From Cephalotus follicularis (lineage: Eukaryota; Streptophyta; Magnoliopsida; Oxalidales; Cephalotaceae): a stretch of DNA of 64,000 bases. The notes under the pieces are model-generated. The model did not search any database. It was not told where the DNA came from and worked only from the letters and a program-made list of their open reading frames with translations. Positions 22,331-31,992 of this stretch are shown here, one piece after another (position 1 is the stretch's first letter; the number at the start of each line of letters is the position of its first letter). The translations under genes and the position numbers were made by a program. The DNA is taken from assembly GCA_001972305.1 (NCBI GenBank), contig BDDD01001785.1:186001-250000 (forward strand). Reading direction: 5' to 3'.

Positions 22331-22345
22331 TCCGCCCCTCCTTCA
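22331..22345 (-). other. Element D polypurine tract (interior 1)
   Basis: On the minus strand gaaggaggggcgga precedes TGTAACGCCC. The upstream phrase gaggacgaaatttctt is the same as in F. The D2 counterpart is at 26863-26877. Confidence 0.85.
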
Positions 22346-22375
22346 AGAAATTTCGTCCTCAAAATTTACACAATA

Positions 22376-22655
22376 CTAGAACAAGTGCGGGTAGCGCTCT
22401 CGGATGTCCTCCTCACGCTCCCAAGTCGCCTCATCAGGTTTGTGCAACTGACATTGAACTTTGACCATGGAAATGGTTCGGTTCCTCAAAGTCTGCGTCT
22501 TCCGATCGAGAATCCGCACAGGTAACTCCTCACAAGATAGATCATCCTGTACAGGAACAACATCATGATCCAGGACATGTGACGGGTCCGGGATATATCT
22601 CCTCAGCATGGATATGTGGAAGTCGTTGTGCACGTTTGACAGTGCAGGAGGTAAG
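22376..22655 (-). pseudogene. pol: Chromodomain end of pol in D interior 1
   Basis: It reads [22 protein letters not shown] text followed by ELPVRILDRKTQTLRNRTIS and ATWEREEDIRERYPHLF. This is the Tekay-type chromodomain tail. Its N-terminal side is joined abruptly, near 22658, to the RT C-terminus because a ~1.7 kb deletion removed RNase H and integrase. Confidence 0.88.
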
Positions 22656-22658
22656 GCA

Positions 22659-22983
22659 AGCTGATAACTATTCTTGAGAAATTCTGAATAAACCTTCTGT
22701 AATATCCATCCAAGCCAAGAAAACTGCGCACCTCAGTCACATTCCTCGGCTGTGGCCAATCTCTCACTACTTCTGTCTTTGACGGATCCACCGCCAAACC
22801 CTCTCCAGATACTATGTGACCAAGAAAGATCACATGGTCAAGCCAAAATTCACACTTACTGAATTTGGCATACAGTTGGTGCTCTCGGAGAATCTGTAGA
22901 GCCAACCTCAGGAGGGAAGCATGCTCTTCCCCGCTTTTCGAGTATACAAGCACGTCGTCAATAAACACAACGACGAACTGGTC
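22659..22983 (-). pseudogene. pol: RT C-terminal part in D interior 1
   Basis: It starts just after an in-frame TAG (22984-22986). It contains the catalytic [15 protein letters not shown], then [20 protein letters not shown] and [19 protein letters not shown]. Sequence then jumps from the finger region past RT into the pre-chromodomain segment, with about 2 bp (aa) of shared sequence at the junction. The frame is the same as the upstream gag-pro-RT frame, so the stop is a single nonsense change. Confidence 0.88.
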
Positions 22984-25089
22984 CTAGTACGGTCGGAATA
23001 CATCGTTCATCAATGACATGAACGCAGCCGGTGCAATGGTAACACCAAAAGGCATCACTAGGAATTCGTAGTGACCGTATTTTGTCCGGAAGGCAGTTTT
23101 CTCAATATCTCCTTCCCTCACCCTCAACTGGTGATATCCTGTTCTCAGGTCAAGCTTTGAGAACACCCTTGCTCCTTGCAACTGGTCGAACAAATCTTCA
23201 ATGTGGGGTAAAGGATATTTATTCTTGATAGTTGCCTTGTTCAACATCCTGTAGTCGATGCAGAGTCTCATCGACCCATCTTTCTTTTTGACAAACAGTA
23301 CCGGTGCACCCCATGGAGAAACACTGGGTCTTACAAAACCTTTATCAATTAGGTCTTGTAATTGCAGCTTCAGCTCTCGAAACTCAGCCGGAGCCATCCG
23401 ATAGGGTGATTTAGAGATAGGAGCCGTTCCAGGAACAAGATCAATAACGAACTCCATACTCCTCTTGGGTGGTAAGGATCCCAAGTCATCAGGAAACACA
23501 TCTGGAAATTCGCACACAACTGGAATTTCCTCCAAGCTCAAGCCTTTCTCCTTTCTTCTATCAATAACATAAGCCAAAAATCCCTCGTATCCCTTCTCCA
23601 GGTATCTCGATGCTCGGATAAAAGATATGATCGGTGTTGAGAATCCCTTGTCTCCCTTGAACTGAAAAGTCGTTCCATTGGGCAGACAAAAATCCATAGT
23701 CTTGCGGTAACAATCCATACGAGCACGGTGCGCTGATAGCGAATCCATCCCCAATATTACATCGAAGTCACGGATAGGCAGTACGATCAGATCCGCATAT
23801 AGAGGAATGCCTTCCATAGACATCTCACAACTCCTATATACCGAGTCAGTATACATAGAAGCCTCGGTCGGTGTACTCACATCAAGTGTATCAGACAAAC
23901 AGTCAGGGGTGACATCTAAGCAAGATGCAAAATGTGCAGATATAAATATATGCGATGCAACTGAATCCATCAGTACTCTAGCAGAATAACCATATATATA
24001 CAGAGTACCTCCAACAACGGAAGTCGACTCTGGAACCTCAGTCTGAGCAAGTTCAAAGACTCTACCTTTTGCGATGCCCTTGCCGGTATCTCTCCTCTGT
24101 GATGGTCCCGCAGCCGCGCCACTGCTGGTCCCCAGCCCAGTAGGTGCTGTAGCTGAACCCTTCGGGTGGTCCCTCACCGAATGGCCAGATGCTCCACACC
24201 TCAAACATAGCCCATTCATCCTCCAACAATCCTTCTGCAAGTGGCCCTTCCGACCACAATGATGACAGGCTCCGGTTCCCGCATTACTCCCCTGACTAGG
24301 AGTCCTCATTGTGGCAGTCTGTCCAAATCTGTTCTTCGATGACTTACTTGGAGAACCGCTACCTTGCCATTTCGAAGAAGCTGGTCTTGTTGGGTTCTGT
24401 TTAACTTGTTGCACCCGAGCCCTCTCTGCTCGATCCTCACCAGATATGCTCTCCAGTAGCCTCGCCTTCTGTGCCACCTCTGAAAAGGTACCCAGCTCCA
24501 TAGCCCTAATCATCGACCGAAGGTCCGGTCTCAAACCTTTCAAAAACCTCCTTATCTTTTTCACATCATCAGCTACCAGATATGGTGAATGTCTGGATAG
24601 CTCCATAAACCTGGCCTGGCACTCGGCCACAGACATCTCTCCTTGCTGTAACTCCAGAAGCTCACTCTCCCTCCGTTCTTTCTCCATCCGAGGTACATAG
24701 GAATCGAGGAACTCGGTCTGGAACCTCTCGCATGTAGCGTCAAGTCCAGCGGACTCCCACTTTCCCTTGACCATTTCCCACCAGTGAGTGGCCTCTCCCC
24801 ATAAACGGTATACGGCAAATTTCAGCTTCTGAGTATCGGTGCAGTCCATCACCGTAAAAATCTTCTCCAAATCTTGAAGCCATCTTTCAGCAATTGTGGC
24901 ATCAAGTTCTCCCCGGAAACTAGGTGGATTCTGTCTCATGAATCTCTCGATGTCCCTCCCAAATTGACTACACCCTCTCCCGGGCAGTGATCGGGAGCTC
25001 TGTGTTGCGGCCGAGCTTGCGCGTAATACTGGCGCACTCCTCCGTATTGGCCCTATTAAAGGCCATCTGCTGCTGGAAGTAGTCAGCAA
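22984..25089 (-). CDS. gag-pol: Gag-protease-RT reading frame of D interior 1 (defective pol)
   Basis: A 701-codon frame. Gag capsid spans about 45-215 ([28 protein letters not shown]). Two CCHC knuckles follow: [14 protein letters not shown] at 275-288, and a second at 295 whose last Cys is His. The protease site at 375 reads LMDSVASH where DSG is expected. [12 protein letters not shown] is near 437. RT runs from about 545 ([16 protein letters not shown]) through [10 protein letters not shown] and [12 protein letters not shown] to MNDVFRPY, then a TAG. The true gag start is upstream at 25189 in another frame, so a frameshift lies near 25000-25090. It is a nearly intact but inactive polyprotein. 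Confidence 0.9.
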   Translation of the reverse strand: MLTTSSSRWPLIGPIRRSAPVLRASSAATQSSRSLPGRGCSQFGRDIERFMRQNPPSFRGELDATIAERWLQDLEKIFTVMDCTDTQKLKFAVYRLWGEATHWWEMVKGKWESAGLDATCERFQTEFLDSYVPRMEKERRESELLELQQGEMSVAECQARFMELSRHSPYLVADDVKKIRRFLKGLRPDLRSMIRAMELGTFSEVAQKARLLESISGEDRAERARVQQVKQNPTRPASSKWQGSGSPSKSSKNRFGQTATMRTPSQGSNAGTGACHHCGRKGHLQKDCWRMNGLCLRCGASGHSVRDHPKGSATAPTGLGTSSGAAAGPSQRRDTGKGIAKGRVFELAQTEVPESTSVVGGTLYIYGYSARVLMDSVASHIFISAHFASCLDVTPDCLSDTLDVSTPTEASMYTDSVYRSCEMSMEGIPLYADLIVLPIRDFDVILGMDSLSAHRARMDCYRKTMDFCLPNGTTFQFKGDKGFSTPIISFIRASRYLEKGYEGFLAYVIDRRKEKGLSLEEIPVVCEFPDVFPDDLGSLPPKRSMEFVIDLVPGTAPISKSPYRMAPAEFRELKLQLQDLIDKGFVRPSVSPWGAPVLFVKKKDGSMRLCIDYRMLNKATIKNKYPLPHIEDLFDQLQGARVFSKLDLRTGYHQLRVREGDIEKTAFRTKYGHYEFLVMPFGVTIAPAAFMSLMNDVFRPY

Positions 25090-25189
25090 TCCGGGTTATT
25101 GGGTCTCTATTATCTTGAGGCACATCCACTCCCTCAGGGGCATTGGCTCCAGCGGCCCTAGCCCTGCCACGCGTTCTCCTTCGGTCCAT
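24968..25189 (-). pseudogene. gag: Gag N-terminus of D interior 1
   Basis: It begins MDRRRTRGRARAAGANAPEG, with the ATG (25187-25189) downstream of the primer site. [11 protein letters not shown] follows. F has the same start (48125, MDRRRMRGRSRAAGANAPEG). The frame stops after TARERV; the capsid continues in the neighbouring frame, marking a frameshift. Confidence 0.8.
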
Positions 25190-25284
25190 CTGTTCCTATA
25201 AGAAGGACGACGGTTAGTCATGACTTTAGGAAACAATTTATTGATTGCCAAGGAAAATATCCTAGCTAAGCATATATGGAATAT

Positions 25285-25297
25285 GCTCTGATACCAC
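25285..25297 (-). other. Element D primer binding site
   Basis: gctctgataccac reads GTGGTATCAGAGC on the minus strand, the initiator tRNA-Met site. It lies three bases from LTR D2 (starts at 25301 on the plus strand). Confidence 0.92.
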
Positions 25298-25300
25298 CTC

Positions 25301-26862
25301 TATCACACCCCGTCTTTCCACAACATAAAAGTGGTAAAGCAATCAACATAAAATTAAAATGGTTTTAACACTTTTAGGAAAGCAACCATAATGCAATCAC
25401 AGTAACAATGCAACCATATGCTCAGAATGCATCTAGGTTCGTTCCTAGGGTCGTTTCGGGTCTAACAGGTCCCATTCGAGCGAAATCCTGCTGATCAGGG
25501 GAATAGACGTCGATGTCATCCCTAAAGGCGTCGATGTCTTTTTCATACCAGAGGTATCAGTTACGAGTCTTGATTCTAAAGGGGATAGAATCCGGCCTTT
25601 TAATCCATCATGTGATGGGATATCACTCTATAAACGTTTAAGGAATGCTACTGGTTAACAACAACACAAGCAGAACATCAAATCGAAATCAAACAGGCGA
25701 TCCCAAGTGGCTTAAATGGTCATCTAAAACAAACATCACAGCTCATACAATTTCCCAGAAAAGGAGTCGATGTCTTTGTAAAAGACGTCGATGTCATTTT
25801 CCACACAGAACGTGTTTTCCACGATTTAACACACCAAGCTATTGTCACATCCATTCTTTACACAACAGATTCACGTATTCATGTAATAGCACATGAATGA
25901 TCAACTCAGTGTATCTCAATAACATTACAACAAGTTCAGAACCACAATCCAGTCATTAACAGGCAATTCACCATGTTTATCCATTATCTCATAACTCAAA
26001 ATACATATATAAATCCATCACTTTCCCCTACCTTGTTGTTACAAGTTAGGAACTGGAAAGTTCACCTCTTTTAGTATCCCAACAGGTCACAGCAGCCTCT
26101 CTAGGTCCTTCGCGTAGCTGCACCAGTAGCTCCAAGCTCCAAGCTCCAAGCTCCAAGCTCAACAATGGCACACACACACTCACTGTTTTCTTCTGGTGTT
26201 ATAAAACGAGAGAGAGAAGAGGGGAGGGTCGTTCTTATGCAGATTTCTCCCACCTAACACCCTTCTTCTATCGTTTAATAGGTCAGCCCCGAGATCTCTC
26301 CCACATCCAGGTTTTCTGCATTTCTTTTTGTTTCCTATTCTTCCCTTTTGCAGATTGCATGGTAGGATGGCATGATTCCTTGAATGTTCCATGTGAGGGT
26401 AGGTTTTAGTGCTCCTAGTCAGTACACCAGCATGCCCAACATGTCGAAACGCACTTGGAAAGGCATTAGGTAAAGCCTTTAAACAATTCCCCTTGCATGT
26501 TATTCTGCCGACGAAGAACGTGCTGGCCATTCTTACAAAGGCGTAGACGTCATTTCTTAGACGTCGATGTCTTTTGCATATTGTAAGAAGTTGTCGATGC
26601 CTTCTTCCGTTGTCGACGTGCACGTCCCTACAAACACGTGTGCCCTGGCTCCCAAAGGCGTCGACGTCTTTTTCAAAGACGTCGATGTCTTTGTCTCAGA
26701 ACGTTGCCATTTGAAGCTTTAACATACACACTCCATTTCCAAGTCCATAACTAGGGTTTCCAAGCATCTTTTGAGTCCAAAACTCAACATTCTCATTAAA
26801 TCAAGTTTAATGATTACATCATAAATGGAAATATTACATTCAGGAAAATACCGGGCGTTACA
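25301..26862 (-). repeat. Element D LTR D2 (shared middle LTR)
   Basis: Relative to D1 it lacks about 670 bp (D1 20172-20848); the junction is near 25355. It starts with tatcacacc instead of tgtcacacc. A ctccaag 7-mer is repeated about four times near 26128-26158, versus one in D1 and two in D3. It serves as 5' LTR for interior 1 and 3' LTR for interior 2. Confidence 0.9.
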
Positions 26863-26874
26863 TCCACCCCTCCT

Positions 26875-28347
26875 TCAAGAAATTTCGTCCTCGAAATTTA
26901 CACAATACAAGAACAAGTGCGGGTAGCGCTCTCGGATGTCCTCCTCACGCTCCCAAGTCGCCTCATCAGGTTTGTGAAACTGCCATTGAACTTTGACCTT
27001 GGAAATGGTTCGGTTCCTCAAAGTCTGCGTCTTCCGATCGAGAATCCGCACAGGTAACTCCTCACAAGATAGATCATCCTGTACAGGAACAGCATCATAA
27101 TCCAGGACATGTGACGGGTCCAGGATATATCTCCTCAGCATAGATATGTGGAAGACGTTGTGCACGTTTGACAGTGCAGGAGGTAAGGCAAGCTGATAAG
27201 CTACCTCCCCAACTCTCTCCAGAATCTCGAAAGGACCAATGTAGCGAGGAGCTAATTTTCCCTTCTTCCCAAACCGTTGCACGCCTTTCCACGGTGATAC
27301 TTTCAAGAACACGTGATCACTCACACTAAAGACCAGGGGTCTTCTCTTCACACTGTCATTGTAGCTCTTCTGCTGACTCTGAGCAGCAAACAGCTTCTTC
27401 TTGATCGTCCTGATCTTCTCCGAAGTTTCCTCCACTAACTCTGTCCCGAGTAAAGGTCGTTCCCCAACCTCATTCCAACACACAGGAGATCTGCACTTCC
27501 TCCCATACAGTGCTTCAAACGGTGCCATGCCGATACTGGAGTGATAGCTATTGTTGTAAGAAAACTCCATCAGAGGAATGTGATCCTCCCAAGTACCAGC
27601 AAAATCAATAACGCAAGCCCGTAGCATATCCTCCAAGGTCTGAATGGTACGCTCAGACTGTCCATCGGTCTGAGGGTGGAAGGCACTACTCAAGTTCAGC
27701 TTCGTCCCGAAAGCTGACTGAAACCTCTTCCAAAAGTTGGAAGTGAAGATAGCATCTCTATCACATACGATGCTGACTGGAACTCCGTGTAGTCTTACTA
27801 TCTCCTTCACATTCAGTAGAGCCAGCTTGCTCACAGAATCAGTAACGTGTGTAGGCAGAAAGTGCGCTGATTTGGTGAGTCTATCCACGATGACCCACAC
27901 AGCATTATGGCGGTTCCGAGTCAGAGGAAAACCTGAAACGAAATCCATTGTAACATGTTCCCACTTCCACTCTGGAATTGGCAAAGGTTGAAGCAAACCT
28001 GCAGGTCTCTGGTGCTCGGCCTTAACTATCTGGCAAGTCCAACACTTCGCCACATACTCAGCGATCTCCCGCTTCATGCCGGGCCACCAATAACACTTCT
28101 TCATGTCTTGATACATTTTCGTGCTACCAGGATGAATGCTGTACATAGATTTATGAGCCCCTCTAAGCAATTCACCCTTTAGGTTCGGTTCATTTGGAAG
28201 ACATACACGTCCCAAATACCTCAAAATACCATCATCATGTACTCTGAAATCAGGCTCCGAATCAAGATTCTCTCGAATCCGCTGTAGTTTAGGATCATGC
28301 GGTTGTGCCTCCTTGATGCGATGTAGTAACACTGGTTCTACCCGCAT
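26875..28347 (-). CDS. pol: Integrase and chromodomain frame of D interior 2
   Basis: A 490-codon open frame. The zinc site uses His65, His72, Cys102 and Cys105 (HKSMYSIHPGS; KCWTCQIVK). The catalytic triad is Asp135 (TMDFVSG), Asp196 (VCDRDAIF) and Glu232 (DGQSERTIQ), a DD35E pattern. [17 protein letters not shown] follows, then a chromodomain at about 430-485 (ILDRKTQTLRNRTISKVKVQ; ATWEREEDIRERYPHLF). This is the best preserved integrase in the window. It is in frame with upstream RT-RNase H but separated by two TAA codons (28402-28404 and about 28384). Confidence 0.92.
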   Translation of the reverse strand: MRVEPVLLHRIKEAQPHDPKLQRIRENLDSEPDFRVHDDGILRYLGRVCLPNEPNLKGELLRGAHKSMYSIHPGSTKMYQDMKKCYWWPGMKREIAEYVAKCWTCQIVKAEHQRPAGLLQPLPIPEWKWEHVTMDFVSGFPLTRNRHNAVWVIVDRLTKSAHFLPTHVTDSVSKLALLNVKEIVRLHGVPVSIVCDRDAIFTSNFWKRFQSAFGTKLNLSSAFHPQTDGQSERTIQTLEDMLRACVIDFAGTWEDHIPLMEFSYNNSYHSSIGMAPFEALYGRKCRSPVCWNEVGERPLLGTELVEETSEKIRTIKKKLFAAQSQQKSYNDSVKRRPLVFSVSDHVFLKVSPWKGVQRFGKKGKLAPRYIGPFEILERVGEVAYQLALPPALSNVHNVFHISMLRRYILDPSHVLDYDAVPVQDDLSCEELPVRILDRKTQTLRNRTISKVKVQWQFHKPDEATWEREEDIRERYPHLFLYCVNFEDEIS

Positions 28348-28401
28348 GTCTGCGAGAAAAATCCCCGGAGACAGATTGAATGGAGACCATTACTGGAAGT
28401 A

Positions 28402-29427
28402 TTATAACATCTTCCATTGAGATACCATGGTGCTAGCGATCATAGCCTTGCGGCTCAAGGCATCAGCGACTACATTCGCTTTCCCAAGGTGGTACTGGAT
28501 GTTGCAGTCGTAATCATTAAAGAACTCCACCCACCTACGCTGTCTCATGTTCAGTGTATCTTGACAAAACAGATACCTCAAGCTTTTATGATCGGTGAAG
28601 ATCTCAAACTGCGCCCCATAAAGATAGTGTCTCCACTTCTGAAGGGCGAAGATAATAGCTGCAAGCTCAAGGTCATGAGTCGGGTAGTTTTCCTCGTACA
28701 GTTTAAGCTTCCTTGAGGCATATGCAATCACTCTGCCTCGCTGCATCAATACACAGCCCAAACCCTTTCCCGATGCGTCACTGTAGACTGTGAAGCCCTC
28801 ATTACCCTCAGGTAATGCAAAGATAGGAGCGGAAACCAACCGATCCTTTAGTTCCTGAAAACTAGCTTCGCAGACATCATCCCAGACAAACAGAGTCTTC
28901 TTCTGGGTTAGTCTTGTCAAAGGTACAACTATTCTTGAGAAATTCTGAATAAACCTTCTGTAATATCCAGCCAAGCCAAAAAAACTGCGCACCTCAGTCA
29001 CATTCCTCGGCTGTGGCCAATCTTTCACTACTTCTGTCTTTGACGGATCCACCGCCAAACCCTCTCCAGATACTATGTGACCAAGAAAGATCACATGGTC
29101 AAGCCAAATTTCACACTTACTAAATTTGGCATACAGTTGGTGCTCTCGGAGAATCTGTAGAGCCAACCTCAGGTGGGAAGCATGCTCTTCCCCGCTTTTC
29201 GAGTATACAAGCACGTCGTCAATAAACACAACGACGAACTGGTCCAAGTACGGTCGGAATACATCGTTCATCAATGACATGAACGCAGCCGGTGCATTGG
29301 TAACACCAAAAGGCATCACTAGGAATTCGTAGTGACCGTATCTTGTCCGGAAGGCAGTTTTCTCAATATCTCCTTCCCTCACCCTCAACTGGTGATATCC
29401 TATTCTCAGGTCAAGCTTTGAGAACAC
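28402..29427 (-). CDS. pol: RT C-terminal half and RNase H of D interior 2
   Basis: It starts [14 protein letters not shown]. It carries [20 protein letters not shown], the catalytic [10 protein letters not shown] and [20 protein letters not shown]. RNase H follows with [35 protein letters not shown] and [11 protein letters not shown]. It ends [10 protein letters not shown] and then TAA. A TGA at about 29431-29433 separates it from the RT N-terminus in the same frame. Only nonsense changes interrupt this stretch. Confidence 0.92.
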   Translation of the reverse strand: MFSKLDLRIGYHQLRVREGDIEKTAFRTRYGHYEFLVMPFGVTNAPAAFMSLMNDVFRPYLDQFVVVFIDDVLVYSKSGEEHASHLRLALQILREHQLYAKFSKCEIWLDHVIFLGHIVSGEGLAVDPSKTEVVKDWPQPRNVTEVRSFFGLAGYYRRFIQNFSRIVVPLTRLTQKKTLFVWDDVCEASFQELKDRLVSAPIFALPEGNEGFTVYSDASGKGLGCVLMQRGRVIAYASRKLKLYEENYPTHDLELAAIIFALQKWRHYLYGAQFEIFTDHKSLRYLFCQDTLNMRQRRWVEFFNDYDCNIQYHLGKANVVADALSRKAMIASTMVSQWKML

Positions 29428-29433
29428 CCTTGC

Positions 29434-30084
29434 TCAATGCAACTGGTCGAACAAATCTTCAATGTGGGGTAAAGGATATTTATTCTTGATAGTTGCCTTG
29501 TTCAACATCGTGTAGTCGATGCAGAGTCTCATCGACCCATCTTTCTTTTTGACAAACAGTACCGGTGCACCCCATGGAGAAACACTGGGTCTTACAAAAA
29601 CTTTATCAATCAGGTCTTGTAATTGTAGCTTCAGCTCTAGCAACTCAGCCGGAGCCATCCGATAGGGTGATTTAGAGATAGGAGCCGTTCCAGGAACAAG
29701 ATCAATAACGAACTTCATACTCCTCTTGGGTGGTAAGGATCCCAAGTCATCAGGAAACACATCCGGAAATTCGCACACAACTGGAATTTCCTCCAAGCTC
29801 AAGCCTTTCTCCTTTCTTCTATCAATAACATAAGGCAAAAATCTGTCGCATCCCTTCTCCAGGTATCTCGATGCTCGGATAAAAGATATGATCGGTGTTG
29901 AGAATCCCTTGTCTCCCTTGAACTGAAAAGTCGTTCCATCGGGCAGACAAAAATCCACAGTGTTGCGGTAACAATCCATACGAGCACGGTGCGCTGATAG
30001 CCAATCCATCCCCAATATTACATCGAAGTCACGGATAGGCAGTACGATCAGATCTGCATATAGAGGAATGCCTTCCATAGACAT
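29434..30084 (-). pseudogene. pol: Protease C-terminus and RT N-terminus of D interior 2
   Basis: It contains [20 protein letters not shown] (the protease end keeps the usual W, unlike interior 1), then [38 protein letters not shown] and [14 protein letters not shown] before TGA. A 1-bp deletion near 30105 shifts it from the gag-protease frame upstream. Confidence 0.9.
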
Positions 30085-30179
30085 CTCACAGCTCCTATAT
30101 ACCGAGTCAGTTACATAGAAGCCCCGGTCGGTGTACTCACATCAAGTGTATAAGACAAACAGTCAGGGGTGACATCTAA

Positions 30180-30947
30180 TCAAGATGCAAAATGTGCAGA
30201 TATAAATGAATGCAATGCAACTGAATCCATCAGTACTCTAGCAGAATAACCATATATATACAGAGTACCTCCAACAACGGAAGTCGACTCTGGAACCTCA
30301 GTCTGGGCAAGTACAAAGACTCTACCTTTTGCGATACCCTTGCCGGTATCTCTCCTCTGTGATGGTCCCGCAGCCGCGCAACTGCTGGTCCTCGGCCTAG
30401 TAGGTGCTGTAGCTGAACCCTTCGGGCAGTCCCTCACCGAATGGCCAGATGCTCCACACCTCAAACATAGCCCATTCATCCTCCAACAATCCTTCTGCAA
30501 GTGGCCCTTCCGACCACAGTGATGACAGGCTCCGGTTCCCGCATTACTCCCCTGACTAGGAGTCCTCATTGTGGCAGTCTGTCCAAATCTGTTCTTCGAT
30601 GACTTACTTGGAGAACCGCTACCTTGCCATTTCGAAGAAGCTGGTCTTGTTGGGTTCTGTTTAACTCGTTGCACCCGATCCCTCTCTGCTCGATCCTCAC
30701 CAGATATGCTCTCCAGTAGCCTCGCCTTCTGTGCGACCTCTGAAAAGGTACCCAGCTCCATAGCCCTAATCATCGACCGAAGGTCCGGTCGCAAACCTTT
30801 CAAAAACCTCCTTATCTTTTTCACATCATCAGCTACCAGATATGGTGAATGTCTGGATAGCTCCATAAACCTGGCCTGGTACTCGGCCACAGACATCTCT
30901 CCTTGCCGTAACTCCAGAAGCTCACTCTCCCTCCGTTCTTGCTCCAT
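30180..30947 (-). pseudogene. gag: Gag C-terminal part and protease N-terminus of D interior 2
   Basis: It reads [20 protein letters not shown], then both CCHC knuckles ([14 protein letters not shown] and [14 protein letters not shown], the latter intact here). The protease begins [20 protein letters not shown], again with DSV in place of DSG (Val codon 30219-30221). It stops in SC*LDVT (TGA). The capsid N-terminus is missing: at 31013 gag is joined directly to the middle of LTR D3. Confidence 0.9.
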
Positions 30948-31013
30948 CCGAGGTACATAGGAATCGAAGAACTCGATCTGGAACCTCTCCCATGTAGCGT
31001 CAAGTCCAGCGGA

Positions 31014-31992
31014 TTCACGTATTCATGTAATAGCACATGCATGATCAACTCAGTGTATCTCAGTAACATTACAACAAGTTCAGAACCACAATCCAGTCAT
31101 TAACATGTAATTCACCATGTTTATCCATTATCTCAAAACTCAAAATACATATATAAATCCATCACTTTCCCCTACCTTGTTGTTACAGGTTAGGAACTGG
31201 AAAGTCCAGCTCTTTTAGTATCCCAACAGGTCACAGCAGCCTCTCTAGGTCCGTCCCGTAGCTGCACCAGTAGCTCCAAGCTCCAAGCTCAACAATGGCA
31301 CACACACACTCACTGTTTTCTTCTGGTGTTATAAAACGAGAGAGAGAAATGGGGAGGGTCGTTCTTATGCAGATTTCTCCCACCTAACACCCTTCTTCTG
31401 TCATTTAATAGGACAGCCCCGAGATCTCTCCCACTTCCAGGTTTTCTGCATTGCTTTTTGTTTCCTATTCTTCCCTTTTGCAGGTTGCATGGTAGGATGG
31501 CATGATTCCTTGCATGTTCCATGTGAGGGTAGGTTTTAGTGCTCCTGGTCAGTACACCAGCATGCCCAACACGTCGAAACGCACTTGGAAAGGCATTAGG
31601 TAAAGCCTTTAAACAATTCCCCTTGCATGTTATTCTGCCGACGAAGAACGTGCTGGCCATTCTTACAAAGGCGTCGACGTCATTTCTTAGACGTCGATGT
31701 CTTTTGCTTTTTGTAAGAAGATGTCGATGCCTTCTTCCGTTGTCGACGTGCATGTCCCTACAAACACGTGTGCCCTGACTCCCAAAGGCGTCGACGTCTT
31801 TTCCAAAGACGTCGATGTCTTTGTCTCAGAACGTTGCCGTTTCAAGCTTTAACATACACACTCCATTTCCAAGTCCATAACTAGGGTTTGCAAGCATCTT
31901 TTGAGTCCAAAACTCAACATTCTCATTAAATCAAGTTTAATGATTACATCATAAATGGAAATATTACATTCAGGAAAATACCGGGCGTTACA
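31014..31992 (-). repeat. Element D LTR D3, truncated
   Basis: Only the first ~980 bp of the LTR (minus orientation) remain. The junction ccagcgga|ttcacgtattc joins gag (like 24745) to LTR (like 25868), with 2 bp (ga) in common. PBS, gag start and the rest of the LTR are lost. The outer end ...GGGCGTTACA is followed by gtatg. Confidence 0.9.

Larger units (their letters stand above)
20118..31992 (-). mobile_element. Element D: tandem recombinant chromovirus (LTR-interior-LTR-interior-LTR)
   Basis: One pair of target copies (gtatg, 20113-20117 and 31993-31997) encloses three LTRs and two interiors, all on the minus strand. LTR D1 is 20118-22330, interior 1 is 22331-25300, D2 is 25301-26862 with a ~670-bp deletion, interior 2 is 26863-31013 and D3 is 31014-31992 (truncated). 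A single duplication with three LTRs points to unequal recombination between copies after insertion. Element F at 43347-49168 is a plus-strand relative. Confidence 0.9.
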
